NCBI GenBank assembly: GCA_024103275.1 | Contig: JAGFIV010000068.1 | Coordinates: 1 to 43,486, forward strand | Origin: Flavobacteriales bacterium | Lineage (GTDB): Bacteria; Bacteroidota; Bacteroidia; Flavobacteriales_F; PHOS-HE28 | Reading direction: 5' to 3' | DNA: 43,486 nt | The notes under the pieces: generated by a model | What the model saw: the letters and a program-made list of their open reading frames with translations, nothing else | What the model was told of the DNA's origin: nothing | Databases searched by the model: none | Translations under genes and position numbers: made by a program | Shown here: piece by piece, positions 18,484-26,362 of the stretch | Layout of the letters: each line of letters opens with the position of its first letter | How positions within the stretch are numbered: the first letter of the stretch is position 1

Positions 18484-19944
18484 TCATTCCTCTTCCCCGT
18501 AGAACCGGGGGTGGAAATTCAGGAGGTACAATTTCCCGGTGGCACGGGTGACGGCCGTATAGAGCCAGCGCACGTATTCGCGGTCAATCATGTCGCCGGT
18601 CACGTAGCCCTGGTCCACGAAGACGCTTTGCCACTGGCCGCCCTGGGCCTTGTGGCAGGTGACCGCGTATGCGTACTTCACCTGCAAGGCATTGAGGTAG
18701 GGGTCCTTCCGGAACAGGCGCATGCGCTCAGCCTTGGTACGCGCCACCAGGCCGGCCATCACATCCTGCGCCAACTGCCGCATGCGCGGGCCCGGAAGGG
18801 CGGGGCCATCGCCCGCCAGGACATCCAGGATCACCTTGACCTCCAATTCGCGTTCATCCCGCCCATCCCACCATGAGACCACCAAGTCCGCGAAGCGCAG
18901 CCCATGGCGTTCGTCGGTACTGCGTACCCGCAGCACCCGGACTTGTTCACCATTCGCGATCAGGTTGAACGAACCCTGTCCCGCCCCTTCCCGGGCCGCC
19001 CAGAAGTAGTTGTTCTTCACCACCATCAACCGGTCATTGGCCTCCAGCTCTTCCTCGAACCCATGGATGCGTGCCCTCACCTGCTGATTGTACAGGTATG
19101 CACGCTTATTGGTCCTGCAGATCAGGCAAACCTCATCGTCGCCGTGGCGGGCATAAGCCTCCTCCAAGGCATCCTGCAGATCGTTCCCTTCCACCCGCAC
19201 CACATCGGGATGATCCAAGAGGAAGCGCGGCACCGGCTTATCCCCCTTCCCATCGCCCCCATCGCCGTGCGCCTGTTCCGGCATGGCGGCAAGGATGGTC
19301 CGCAAGGCCGTTGCATTCACCAATATCCCGGATGCTTCCGCTTGGCGCACCACGTCCGTCATCTCCACACTCCCGGCCAGCAGCCCGTGCGCAGCGAGCT
19401 CATTCGTGTCCAAGGCCGGGCTATGGTCGCTCCCCACCGGTGGAAGCTGGGCGGGATCCCCGATCAGCAGGAGCTTGTTGCCCGCGGAGGCAAATACATG
19501 GGCAAACAGGTCCGAAAGCAGGTCCCGTCCATGAAGCCCCTCGCCGCCCGTGCCGATCATGCTGGCCTCATCCACCACGAAAAGGGCTTCCCGGTCGCGG
19601 TTAGGCGCCAATGACATGCCGGCAAAGCCCCCGTCGCCATCATCACCGGCCCGGTAGATCCGGCGGTGGATGGTGCTGGCCGGGGCACCGGCGTAAGAGC
19701 CCAAAACCTTGGCCGCCCGGCCCGTGGGGGCGAGCAACACGACCGGCCTCCCCATCTCGGACAACGTCTTCACCAACGCGCCGACGAGCGTGGTCTTACC
19801 CGTACCCGCATACCCCTTCAGAACCAATGTGGCCTTTGCCCGGTCCGTGGTGATAAGCCGCCCCAGCGCAATGATGGCCCGTTGTTGTCCCGGGGTGGGC
19901 GCATGGCCCAAGAAGGACAACAATCTTTCCGCCGGCACAGGCAT
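18484..19944 (-). CDS. RecD/Dda-like superfamily 1 DNA helicase
   Basis: The 486-residue protein has a Walker A motif GYAGTGKT (residues 44-51), a Q-motif-like TPGQQRAI (17-24), motif Ia APTGRAAKVL and a DEASMI Walker B (about 125). A GDPAQLPPVG motif III and a C-terminal UvrD_C_2-type block YAVTCHKAQGGQW (about 430) complete the set. This is the architecture of the short RecD-like helicases of Bacteroidota, related to phage T4 Dda; it lacks the long N-terminal region of RecD2. It probably unwinds DNA 5'-3' in repair or replication restart (family knowledge, not demonstrated). Convergent with the phosphopantetheinyl transferase gene and unrelated to that pathway as far as the sequence shows. 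Confidence 0.92.
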   Translation of the reverse strand: MPVPAERLLSFLGHAPTPGQQRAIIALGRLITTDRAKATLVLKGYAGTGKTTLVGALVKTLSEMGRPVVLLAPTGRAAKVLGSYAGAPASTIHRRIYRAGDDGDGGFAGMSLAPNRDREALFVVDEASMIGTGGEGLHGRDLLSDLFAHVFASAGNKLLLIGDPAQLPPVGSDHSPALDTNELAAHGLLAGSVEMTDVVRQAEASGILVNATALRTILAAMPEQAHGDGGDGKGDKPVPRFLLDHPDVVRVEGNDLQDALEEAYARHGDDEVCLICRTNKRAYLYNQQVRARIHGFEEELEANDRLMVVKNNYFWAAREGAGQGSFNLIANGEQVRVLRVRSTDERHGLRFADLVVSWWDGRDERELEVKVILDVLAGDGPALPGPRMRQLAQDVMAGLVARTKAERMRLFRKDPYLNALQVKYAYAVTCHKAQGGQWQSVFVDQGYVTGDMIDREYVRWLYTAVTRATGKLYLLNFHPRFYGEEE

Positions 19945-19990
19945 CGGCGGTGAAGTTCGGCAGCAACGGTGATACGGCGACCTGCGTTCC

Positions 19991-20219
19991 CAGGGCTATC
20001 GCGTCTTAATTCATCAACGGTCATGACTTCGGCAAAGGGGTAGGAACAGCAGGCCCAACGTGCGTTCCTTGCTCCCCGGACCGCCGCTCGCTTTGGTCCG
20101 CCCCCTCGCCCTGAGCCCGCCGTTCGGCGGGCACGAGGGGGACAGGATCGCCGCACGCTGGGCCCGCTGTTCCGGCACATTCCCAGTACTGACGGGAGAA
20201 ATCAGACGCGATAGCCCTG
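19991..20219. repeat. 16-bp terminal-style inverted repeats enclosing a strong hairpin
   Basis: The arms cagggctatcgcgtct (19991-20006) and agacgcgatagccctg (20204-20219) are perfect reverse complements. The 10-mer cctgcgttcc lies directly outside both arms in the same orientation (19981-19990 and 20220-20229), like a target-site duplication. The enclosed 200 bp encode nothing recognisable. Confidence 0.6.
20101..20141. terminator. Strong compound hairpin
   Basis: The outer stem ccccctcg (20101-20108) pairs with cgaggggg (20134-20141). The inner stem gcccgccg (20115-20122) pairs with cggcgggc (20125-20132) across a 2-nt loop. It lies about 130 bp downstream of the minus-strand methyltransferase stop. 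There is no clear U-tract, so termination is only one possibility. Confidence 0.5.
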
Positions 20220-20272
20220 CCTGCGTTCCTGTCCCGGTGATCACGCCGTCGCTGTCCTGTCCACGGAGCCGG

Positions 20273-21016
20273 TCACACTTTCCGGAAATAGCCCATGGTG
20301 TATTCATTGGAATACAACAGGGACACTTTCTCCGGCTTGTCGGCCAGAAACTCATCCAAGGCCCTCCGGTAGCCGGGGGAAATGTAGGCGGGCGACAGGC
20401 CTTTCCGCGGGAATTTCTTCTCGTCGTAGTACACGGCGATGGCCCCGATGGCCCCCGGCGACATCCGCTCGTACAGATGAGGGAGGTAATGCTTCGCCGA
20501 CTCATACAGGTCGCCGTCCATCCAGGCGAAGCTGATGCGATCAGGCAGCTGCCCCGGGATCGTGTCCTCAAACCAGCCTTTGTGTATTTCAGGCATTTTC
20601 AGGCCCACGGTGTTGAACCGTTGCTTGAAGACGTCCATGGTCGTGGCCATGTATCCTTTCTGATAGACCTTATCATTCAGGTCATTGGCGGTGAGCGTCG
20701 GCAGACCTTCGAAACTATCGTAGGCATGCACCGTCTTCCCCGGCGCCAGGGTGGTCACCACCTTCTGCATCACGATGGTGCTGTCGCCCGCATAGCATCC
20801 GATATCCACCACGTCGCCGGGCACGCCATGGACCATCACCTGTTCAATCAGGAAGAACAAATTCATCCGGGCCTCCACATTGGCCATGTCGCCGGGTGCC
20901 GGGGTCAGCCGCGTGTTCCTTTTCAGCTTTCTCAGCACCCGGTTGGCGAACCGCTGCCAATCCGTGGGCGTGCGGTGGTCCCAGTCCAAGTAGGAGGCAA
21001 TGAACGTATTATCCAT
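20273..21016 (-). CDS. TylF/MycF-like SAM-dependent methyltransferase
   Basis: The protein has 247 residues from the ATG at 21016, chosen over an in-frame ATG 39 bp upstream because the intervening codons look like untranslated leader with an A-rich stretch just before 21016. The SAM-binding motif I is VVDIGCYAGDST (69-80). HAYDSFEGLPTL follows at the motif II position and FAWMDGDLYES in the later acidic motif. This pattern matches the TylF/MycF O-methyltransferase and macrocin-O-methyltransferase-like family, whose members act on sugars or small molecules. It stands alone on the minus strand, separated from the NRPS operon by the helicase, so a tailoring role is not supported by context. Substrate unknown. 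Confidence 0.85.
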   Translation of the reverse strand: MDNTFIASYLDWDHRTPTDWQRFANRVLRKLKRNTRLTPAPGDMANVEARMNLFFLIEQVMVHGVPGDVVDIGCYAGDSTIVMQKVVTTLAPGKTVHAYDSFEGLPTLTANDLNDKVYQKGYMATTMDVFKQRFNTVGLKMPEIHKGWFEDTIPGQLPDRISFAWMDGDLYESAKHYLPHLYERMSPGAIGAIAVYYDEKKFPRKGLSPAYISPGYRRALDEFLADKPEKVSLLYSNEYTMGYFRKV

Positions 21017-21258
21017 GTGCGCTTTTGTTAATGGGGGCAATATACGCGCCTGCACATCCTGTAGTTACAACAAGGTCCGTGCATTTATCCAACCTTGGCA
21101 CCTGTTCAAAAAGGGGTGGGAAATGTCCCCGTGCTACTCGGACGCGGATGGGCCGCGATCCTTGAAGACCCTCCGTTGAGAACGGACCTCATCCGCCCCA
21201 CTCCGTCATTTACCATCGCCTTGCTTCCTTTGTAAGCCGTTGCGCCCTGCTGCGACCG

Positions 21259-22059
21259 ATGCTTGCCGAACGCTTCCACCCCGATTACGACCCGTCCAAG
21301 GACCATGCATGGCACCTGAGCGTATGGCTGGCACCGGACCTGTGTGCCTGGTGCATCCACGAACGATCGACCGGACACTTGATGGCCCTGGCGGCCCAGG
21401 GGGGGGATACCCTTCCGCTGCCGGACCGGATGGCTTCGAAACCCTCCAGCGTTTCCTTCACGGCCATGCCCGAAGTAAGCACCTTGGTGCCGGCAAGTGC
21501 ATTGCAGCCCGGCACGGAGATGCAGCATTTGAAGCTGGTGCATGGCAAAGTTCCTTCCGGCCTGCTGCGTGACGAGCCCCTGGCCACCTTGGGGGCCCAC
21601 TGCCTCTACCTGCACGATGAACAGGTGGAGCAGGACTTGCTGAAGCGCTACCCTGGGGCGCGGTCCCTGCCGTTGCAAGGCACCTTGGTCGGCCATGCCC
21701 TGGGCCGCTCGTCCAATGGGCCCGTCGTGGTGCTGCACCGTTCATCCAACCGCCTGGACGTGGTGGTGGCCGACCATGGCAAGCTATTGCTGAGCAATGC
21801 GTTCTACGCCACCATGCCGGAGGATGTCCTGTACTATGCCCTGTTCGCGGTGGATCAATGCCACCTAACCCCCAATGCGGTGAGCCTATATGCCGGCGGC
21901 ACCCATTTGATGGCGCGGGAGGAGCACCTGGTCTCCGGGTATTTTGAAAGGGGCTTACTGCCAAGTACCGGCCCGGGTGACCACGTCCTGGCGAAGTTGA
22001 ACGTAAGTGATGCACACCGCTGGACCGGCCTGATCGAGCAATTCCCATGCGCATCATAG
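21259..22059 (+). CDS. DUF3822 family protein
   Basis: The 266-residue protein matches the Bacteroidota-specific DUF3822 family, which has a predicted actin-like (ASKHA) fold and no established function. The N-terminal LSVWLAPDLCAWCI strand pair and the internal VVLHRSSNRLDVVVADHGKLLLSNAF block are characteristic. No signal peptide or membrane segment is visible, so it is probably cytoplasmic. The gene overlaps rsmD by 13 bp; this DUF3822-RsmD pairing recurs across the phylum and suggests shared regulation. Confidence 0.85.
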   Translation: MLAERFHPDYDPSKDHAWHLSVWLAPDLCAWCIHERSTGHLMALAAQGGDTLPLPDRMASKPSSVSFTAMPEVSTLVPASALQPGTEMQHLKLVHGKVPSGLLRDEPLATLGAHCLYLHDEQVEQDLLKRYPGARSLPLQGTLVGHALGRSSNGPVVVLHRSSNRLDVVVADHGKLLLSNAFYATMPEDVLYYALFAVDQCHLTPNAVSLYAGGTHLMAREEHLVSGYFERGLLPSTGPGDHVLAKLNVSDAHRWTGLIEQFPCAS

Positions 22060-22595
22060 GCGGCCGGTACAAGGGTAAACGCATCGCCCCGCCCCGGGAG
22101 ATCGTGGCGCGGCCTACCACGGATTTCGCCAAGGAAGCCTTGTTCAACATCCTTCAGCATTCCATCCCGCTGGAAGGCATACGGGTGCTGGACCTGTTCG
22201 CGGGTGCGGGGGGCATCTCCCTCGAGTTCCTCAGCCGCGGCGCCGCGGAAGTGGTAAGCGTGGAACAGGACCGCATGCTATACGGCCATCTGCAGCGCAC
22301 CGCACGGGACATGGCGATCGATAACTGGCGCTTGGCCAAGGCCGACGTGTTCACTTTCCTGGACGCGGACCGCGGCCAGTACGACCTGATCTTCGCGGAC
22401 CCCCCGTTCCACTTGCCCGAGACGGCCGGCCTGCCCGCCCATATCCGCGGGAGGGGCCTGCTGGCACCGGACGGCCTGCTGATCGTGGAACACTACAAGA
22501 CCTTGGACCTGTCCGCCGACCCCTGGTTCGATGTTGGCCGCAAATACGGCAACATCCATTTCAGCTTCTTCACCCCCAAGGAAGGCCAACCATGA
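22047..22595 (+). CDS. rsmD: 16S rRNA (guanine(966)-N(2))-methyltransferase RsmD
   Basis: The 182-residue protein starts MRIIGGRYKGKRI, the standard RsmD N-terminus, followed by RPTTDFAKEALFNIL. The SAM motif I is VLDLFAGAGGISLEF and the catalytic N-methyltransferase tetrapeptide is DPPF within IFADPPFHL. RsmD methylates G966 of 16S rRNA in the 30S subunit. Length is normal for the family. It overlaps DUF3822 by 13 bp and coaD by 4 bp (ATGA), so the genes are translationally linked. Confidence 0.96.
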   Translation: MRIIGGRYKGKRIAPPREIVARPTTDFAKEALFNILQHSIPLEGIRVLDLFAGAGGISLEFLSRGAAEVVSVEQDRMLYGHLQRTARDMAIDNWRLAKADVFTFLDADRGQYDLIFADPPFHLPETAGLPAHIRGRGLLAPDGLLIVEHYKTLDLSADPWFDVGRKYGNIHFSFFTPKEGQP

Positions 22596-23056
22596 GCAAC
22601 CCAAGCAAGATCGCGGTATTCCCAGGCTCCTTCGACCCGGTGACCATCGGGCACGTCAGCATCGTGGAGCGGTCACTGCCCCTGTTCGACCGCATCGTGG
22701 TGGCCATGGGCGAAAACATCGGCAAGCGGTACATGTTCACCGCGGAACAGCGCCTGGCCTGGCTGCAGGAGACCTTCCGCGGGCAACCCAAGGTGGAGGT
22801 CATGGCCTTCAAAGGGCTCACGGCGGACCTTTGCCGGGAATTGGGGGCAGGCTTCATCATACGCGGGTTGCGCAACAGCACCGACCATGGCGTGGAGCGA
22901 AGCATTGCCTTGATGAACCACGCCCTGCGCGGGGTGGAGACCATATTCCTGCCCGCCCTTTCCGAACATGCGCACATCAGCAGCACCATCGTGCGGGAAC
23001 TGCTGGCCAATAAAGCAGACGTCTCGGCGTTCGTTCCTGCTGCGGTACGTCCCTGA
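22592..23056 (+). CDS. coaD: Pantetheine-phosphate adenylyltransferase (PPAT)
   Basis: The 154-residue protein carries the nucleotidyltransferase motif GSFDPVTIGH near the N-terminus and the C-terminal HISSTIVREL (ISSTxxR) motif. It catalyses the penultimate step of coenzyme A synthesis, 4'-phosphopantetheine plus ATP to dephospho-CoA. Length is typical. It overlaps rsmD by 4 bp and its stop overlaps the next start by 1 bp (TGATG), placing it in the middle of a tight operon. Confidence 0.97.
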   Translation: MSNPSKIAVFPGSFDPVTIGHVSIVERSLPLFDRIVVAMGENIGKRYMFTAEQRLAWLQETFRGQPKVEVMAFKGLTADLCRELGAGFIIRGLRNSTDHGVERSIALMNHALRGVETIFLPALSEHAHISSTIVRELLANKADVSAFVPAAVRP

Positions 23057-24573
23057 TGAGGCGATTGATCACCGGGCTTGTCCTTCTCGGCACCCTCACG
23101 CTTGATGGTGCCACCGTTGATTTGCAGGTGGAGGCGCCTTCCTACATCGGCCAGCAGGCCACCCTTTACCGGTACCTGGACCTTTTCACGCGCCGCCTGG
23201 CACCCCTGGCCAGGGGGGTGGTGGACCATCAAGGCGGCATCCATTTGCAAGCCGAGGTGAACGGAACGGAGAAGGCCCTGCTGCTGGTGGGCAGCACGGG
23301 TGCGGACCTGTGGTTGCGCCATGGGACATACCACGTGCAGATGCCAGCCCCGCCGGCGGACCAGGTGCAGACCCTGGCCGCCACGGCCCGCGTGGAGCTG
23401 ACCTTCCTGGACTTGGACCACTTGGACGTCAATGCGTTGGTGGGCGACCTGAACGCCCGCCTGGATGCCTTCCTGGCCGCGGACCTGGCGACCGATGATC
23501 GTGCAGGGATGATGGCCGTGGACCGCCTGCGCAGCGGCATGGAGGCACCGGTGGCCGACACCGCCCGGTCCACGCGCCGACCCTACGTTTCTCCTGTGTG
23601 GGGCGAGGCACGGGTGGATTCCTTCGCGGCCAAACTGGAAAAATTCTACCAAGGGGTGGACGACACGTGGTTCCGCCACGACGCCGAGTACGGCATTGCC
23701 GGCCTGTATTTGGGTCCCAAGGCCAATGAGCGCAAGCTGTTCGATCGCTTCCTGAAGGGCAAGCCCGTGCTGTACGATGTGCCCGAATACGTCCGCTTCT
23801 TCTCCGCGTTCCATGAGAACTTCCTGCTGCGCACGTCATTCCGCAGCCATACCGAAACGTTGCAGCGCAACTTGCGCGAGGGCCGAACGGACAGCCTGAA
23901 GGCACTGCTCGCGCAGAACGACTTCCTGCGGGACGACAGGATCAATGAATTGGTGCTGATCACCAACCTCTATGTGAACCACGCGCACCCGGACCTTGAC
24001 AAGAACGGGATCTTGAAGGTGCTGGCCGATGTGCGCGACCGGTCCATTTACCCGGAACACCGGCAGATTGCGGCCAACATGATCTGGGACCTGACCGCCG
24101 GAGGAAAAGGGCAGCGCCTGCCCACGGCGGAACTGACCGATGACCGGGGCGTACCGGTGGACTGGAACAAGTTGCAGCAAGGTTACTCCTGCATCCTGGT
24201 CACCAAGCCGGGCAACCCGTACAACGACAAGGAGATCATGGCCATGGACAAGCTCGTGCGCGAATACGGCGACCTCGTCCGGTTCCAGTATGTTGTCCTG
24301 GACCGGTCTGCGGAGGAACTGGCCGACTGGCGGAAGGCGAACGCGCAATATGCGGGCAACTGGTGCAGGCCCAACGACCAACGGGAGCTCCTGGACCAGT
24401 GGCGGACAAGGAGCGCCCCGGCCCTGTACGTGCTGCACGACGGCATCCTGGAAACGCAACCGGGCCTGCTGCCCAGCCAAGGACTGGCGGCTATCCTGCA
24501 CAAGGTGCGTACGGCTGCCGAACGCGACCGGCAGCTCAAGCGCGACCGTGGACTGCCGCCTCCCAGGCGTTGA
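23056..24573 (+). CDS. Exported thioredoxin-fold (TlpA/DUF5106-like) protein without CXXC
   Basis: The 505-residue protein has a signal peptide (about 1-20) and an N-terminal beta-rich segment resembling DUF4369. A helical middle region follows (about 130-350), then a C-terminal thioredoxin-like domain (about 355-495) that starts GQRLPTAELTDDRGVPVDW. Where TlpA-family proteins have the redox CXXC after the first strand it reads TKPGNPYNDKE, so oxidoreductase activity is unlikely. Related Bacteroidota proteins sit in the periplasm; the role here is unknown. It follows coaD with a 1-bp overlap and overlaps the end of the convergent NUDIX gene by 38 bp. Confidence 0.8.
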   Translation: MRRLITGLVLLGTLTLDGATVDLQVEAPSYIGQQATLYRYLDLFTRRLAPLARGVVDHQGGIHLQAEVNGTEKALLLVGSTGADLWLRHGTYHVQMPAPPADQVQTLAATARVELTFLDLDHLDVNALVGDLNARLDAFLAADLATDDRAGMMAVDRLRSGMEAPVADTARSTRRPYVSPVWGEARVDSFAAKLEKFYQGVDDTWFRHDAEYGIAGLYLGPKANERKLFDRFLKGKPVLYDVPEYVRFFSAFHENFLLRTSFRSHTETLQRNLREGRTDSLKALLAQNDFLRDDRINELVLITNLYVNHAHPDLDKNGILKVLADVRDRSIYPEHRQIAANMIWDLTAGGKGQRLPTAELTDDRGVPVDWNKLQQGYSCILVTKPGNPYNDKEIMAMDKLVREYGDLVRFQYVVLDRSAEELADWRKANAQYAGNWCRPNDQRELLDQWRTRSAPALYVLHDGILETQPGLLPSQGLAAILHKVRTAAERDRQLKRDRGLPPPRR

Positions 24574-25174
24574 GGACCGGGACCAGGGACGGGTAGGTGT
24601 CGCCACGCATGGCCTTCACCTCACGGGCATCCAGCCAGCGTACCTGGTCGATGTCTTCCTCCGTTTGTGCCGCCAGCGGTTCCGAGGAATCGCCATGCAT
24701 CAGGAACCAATGCGTGCATTTCAAGTGCTGCACACCGTTGCGCGGGTAGGTGTGCCAGGTCTCACACAAGGCCCTTTGGGTGTCCAACGTCCTCAGCCCG
24801 CACTCCTCCCGCACTTCGCGCATGGCCGCCGTCCGGACATCCTCGCCCGGTTCCACCTTCCCTTTGGGCAGGTCCCACCGCCCCAGGCGATGAATGGCCA
24901 ACAGGCGGCCCCGGTCATCGGTGACCGCACCGCCGGCTGCCTGCACCGGTCGGAAGCCCCGGCGGAACCATTGCCACAGTTCCTCCACCTCCCTGCCGAA
25001 GACATGGATGCCACGCAACCGGTCCTCTCGCGCCAACGTCTTCTTGGCCAAATCCATCTCCTCCGGGTGTTCCACCCGCAGAACCAGCCAGTTGCGCGGC
25101 AAGGCCCTCAAATCGGGCGGGCCACCGATGGTGAACTGCTTCCCGTCGATATGGACATCGTAAGTTTGCCGCAT
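24536..25174 (-). CDS. NUDIX hydrolase
   Basis: The 212-residue protein contains a complete Nudix box, GKVEPGEDVRTAAMREVREE followed by CGL, which binds divalent metal and hydrolyses nucleoside-diphosphate-linked compounds. An N-terminal extension of about 75 residues precedes the Nudix fold, as in other Bacteroidota homologues adjacent to pyrE. The substrate is not predictable. Its start codon overlaps that of divergent pyrE by 2 bp, and its 3' end overlaps the upstream plus-strand gene by 38 bp. Confidence 0.93.
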   Translation of the reverse strand: MRQTYDVHIDGKQFTIGGPPDLRALPRNWLVLRVEHPEEMDLAKKTLAREDRLRGIHVFGREVEELWQWFRRGFRPVQAAGGAVTDDRGRLLAIHRLGRWDLPKGKVEPGEDVRTAAMREVREECGLRTLDTQRALCETWHTYPRNGVQHLKCTHWFLMHGDSSEPLAAQTEEDIDQVRWLDAREVKAMRGDTYPSLVPVLNAWEAAVHGRA

Positions 25175-25847
25175 GGATTCCCGCCTCGAACCGGCGCTGA
25201 AGATCGCCGAATTCCTGCTACGAATAAAAGCGGTGAGGCTGGAACCTCAAAAGCCGTTCACGTGGGCCAGCGGGTTGAAGAGCCCGATCTATTGCGACAA
25301 CCGGAAAACGTTGAGCCACCCGGTGGTGCGCACCTATATCCGCCAGCAGCTGGTGGAGGCTATCACCAACGAGTTCGGCAAGCCGGAAATGATCGCGGGG
25401 GTGGCCACCGGGGGTATTGCCCACGGCGTGCTCGCCGCCCAGGAGATGGGGCTTCCATTCGTCTATGTGCGCAGTTCGGCCAAGGGCCATGGGCTGCAGA
25501 ACATGGTGGAAGGGGATTTGACCCAGGGCCACAGCGTGGTGGTGGTGGAGGACCTGGTGAGTACAGGAAAGAGCAGCCTGCAGGCCGTGGCGGCGCTGCG
25601 CGAGGCGGAATGCAACGTCAAGGGCATGGTGAGCATTTTCACATACCGCCTAAAGGAAGCGGCAGATGCGTTCGCCAATGCCAAGCTCCGCCTCTTTGCG
25701 CTCACCGATTACAACGTCTTGCTCAAGCAGGCGATCGCGGACAATTACATCACCGAAAAGGACCTGCAGTCCTTGAATGCATGGCGTGAGGACCCCGCGC
25801 GGTGGAGCGCCATGGCCAACGCCGGCCAGAAGAACATCAAGGCCTGA
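25173..25847 (+). CDS. pyrE: Orotate phosphoribosyltransferase
   Basis: The 224-residue protein has the PRPP-binding signature VVVVEDLVSTGKSS (about 125-138). FTWASGLKSPIYCDNR near the N-terminus is the usual PyrE segment preceding the orotate site. It converts orotate and PRPP to OMP in pyrimidine synthesis. The start is constrained by the palindromic CATG shared with the NUDIX start. The SRPBCC gene follows after 22 bp, a common arrangement in Bacteroidota. Confidence 0.96.
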   Translation: MDSRLEPALKIAEFLLRIKAVRLEPQKPFTWASGLKSPIYCDNRKTLSHPVVRTYIRQQLVEAITNEFGKPEMIAGVATGGIAHGVLAAQEMGLPFVYVRSSAKGHGLQNMVEGDLTQGHSVVVVEDLVSTGKSSLQAVAALREAECNVKGMVSIFTYRLKEAADAFANAKLRLFALTDYNVLLKQAIADNYITEKDLQSLNAWREDPARWSAMANAGQKNIKA

Positions 25848-25869
25848 CCGGGCCGGGAAGAAGCACGGC

Positions 25870-26271
25870 ATGACGACGATCGAAAGCAAGCGTGTCCGCA
25901 TCAACCGGAGCCCGCAGGAGCTGTACGGTTTCTTACAGGACATGAACAACTTCCGGCAACTGCTGCCGCAGGACCGCATCACCGACTGGCAGAGCGACGG
26001 GAAGTCGTGCTCGTTCAAGGTACAGGGCGCGGCGACCATCGGACTGGAACTCGTTGGCGGTACACCGGACACGCTGGTGCAGATGAAGAGCACCGAACGG
26101 GCCCCGTTCCCCTTCACCTTGGACGTACACCTGGAGGAACAGCCGGGCGGCACCGAGGCCTTCCAACGCTTCGAAGGTGACATCAATCCCTTCCTGCGGA
26201 TGATGGTGGAGAAGCCCTTGAAAAACCTCTTCGACCACATCGCGGACAAGATGGTGGCCATTCACGGATAG
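25870..26271 (+). CDS. SRPBCC-family protein
   Basis: From the ATG at 25870 the protein has 133 residues and begins MTTIESKRVRINRSPQELYGFLQDMNNF, typical of the START/Bet v 1-like fold that encloses hydrophobic ligands. An earlier in-frame ATG inside pyrE would add 31 non-conserved residues and is rejected. No signal peptide. The gene sits 22 bp after pyrE, a recurring neighbourhood, but no function or ligand is known. Confidence 0.85.
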   Translation: MTTIESKRVRINRSPQELYGFLQDMNNFRQLLPQDRITDWQSDGKSCSFKVQGAATIGLELVGGTPDTLVQMKSTERAPFPFTLDVHLEEQPGGTEAFQRFEGDINPFLRMMVEKPLKNLFDHIADKMVAIHG

Positions 26272-26362
26272 GTTCCGGCGGAAGCCGTGGAACATCCAAA
26301 AACTGCTACGGACCGGGCTCCGGGATGCAGGATGCGCCATCTTCGCCGGACAAGATCAACAG

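Larger units (their letters stand above)
19945..20272. other. Gene-free structured intergenic stretch
   Basis: These 328 bp lie between the helicase start and the methyltransferase stop. No credible gene is present. The stretch holds a 16-bp inverted repeat with distant arms (19991-20006 and 20204-20219), a compound hairpin at 20101-20141, and three copies of tgcgttcc (19983, 20061, 20222). Two smaller inverted repeats are at 20042-20069 and 20077-20100. It may be a small non-autonomous repeat element or a structured RNA (inference). Confidence 0.6.

Noticed and set aside
20273-21016. Methyltransferase as a tailoring enzyme of the NRPS product
   Set aside because: It is on the other strand, separated by the helicase gene and a structured gap, so context gives no support.
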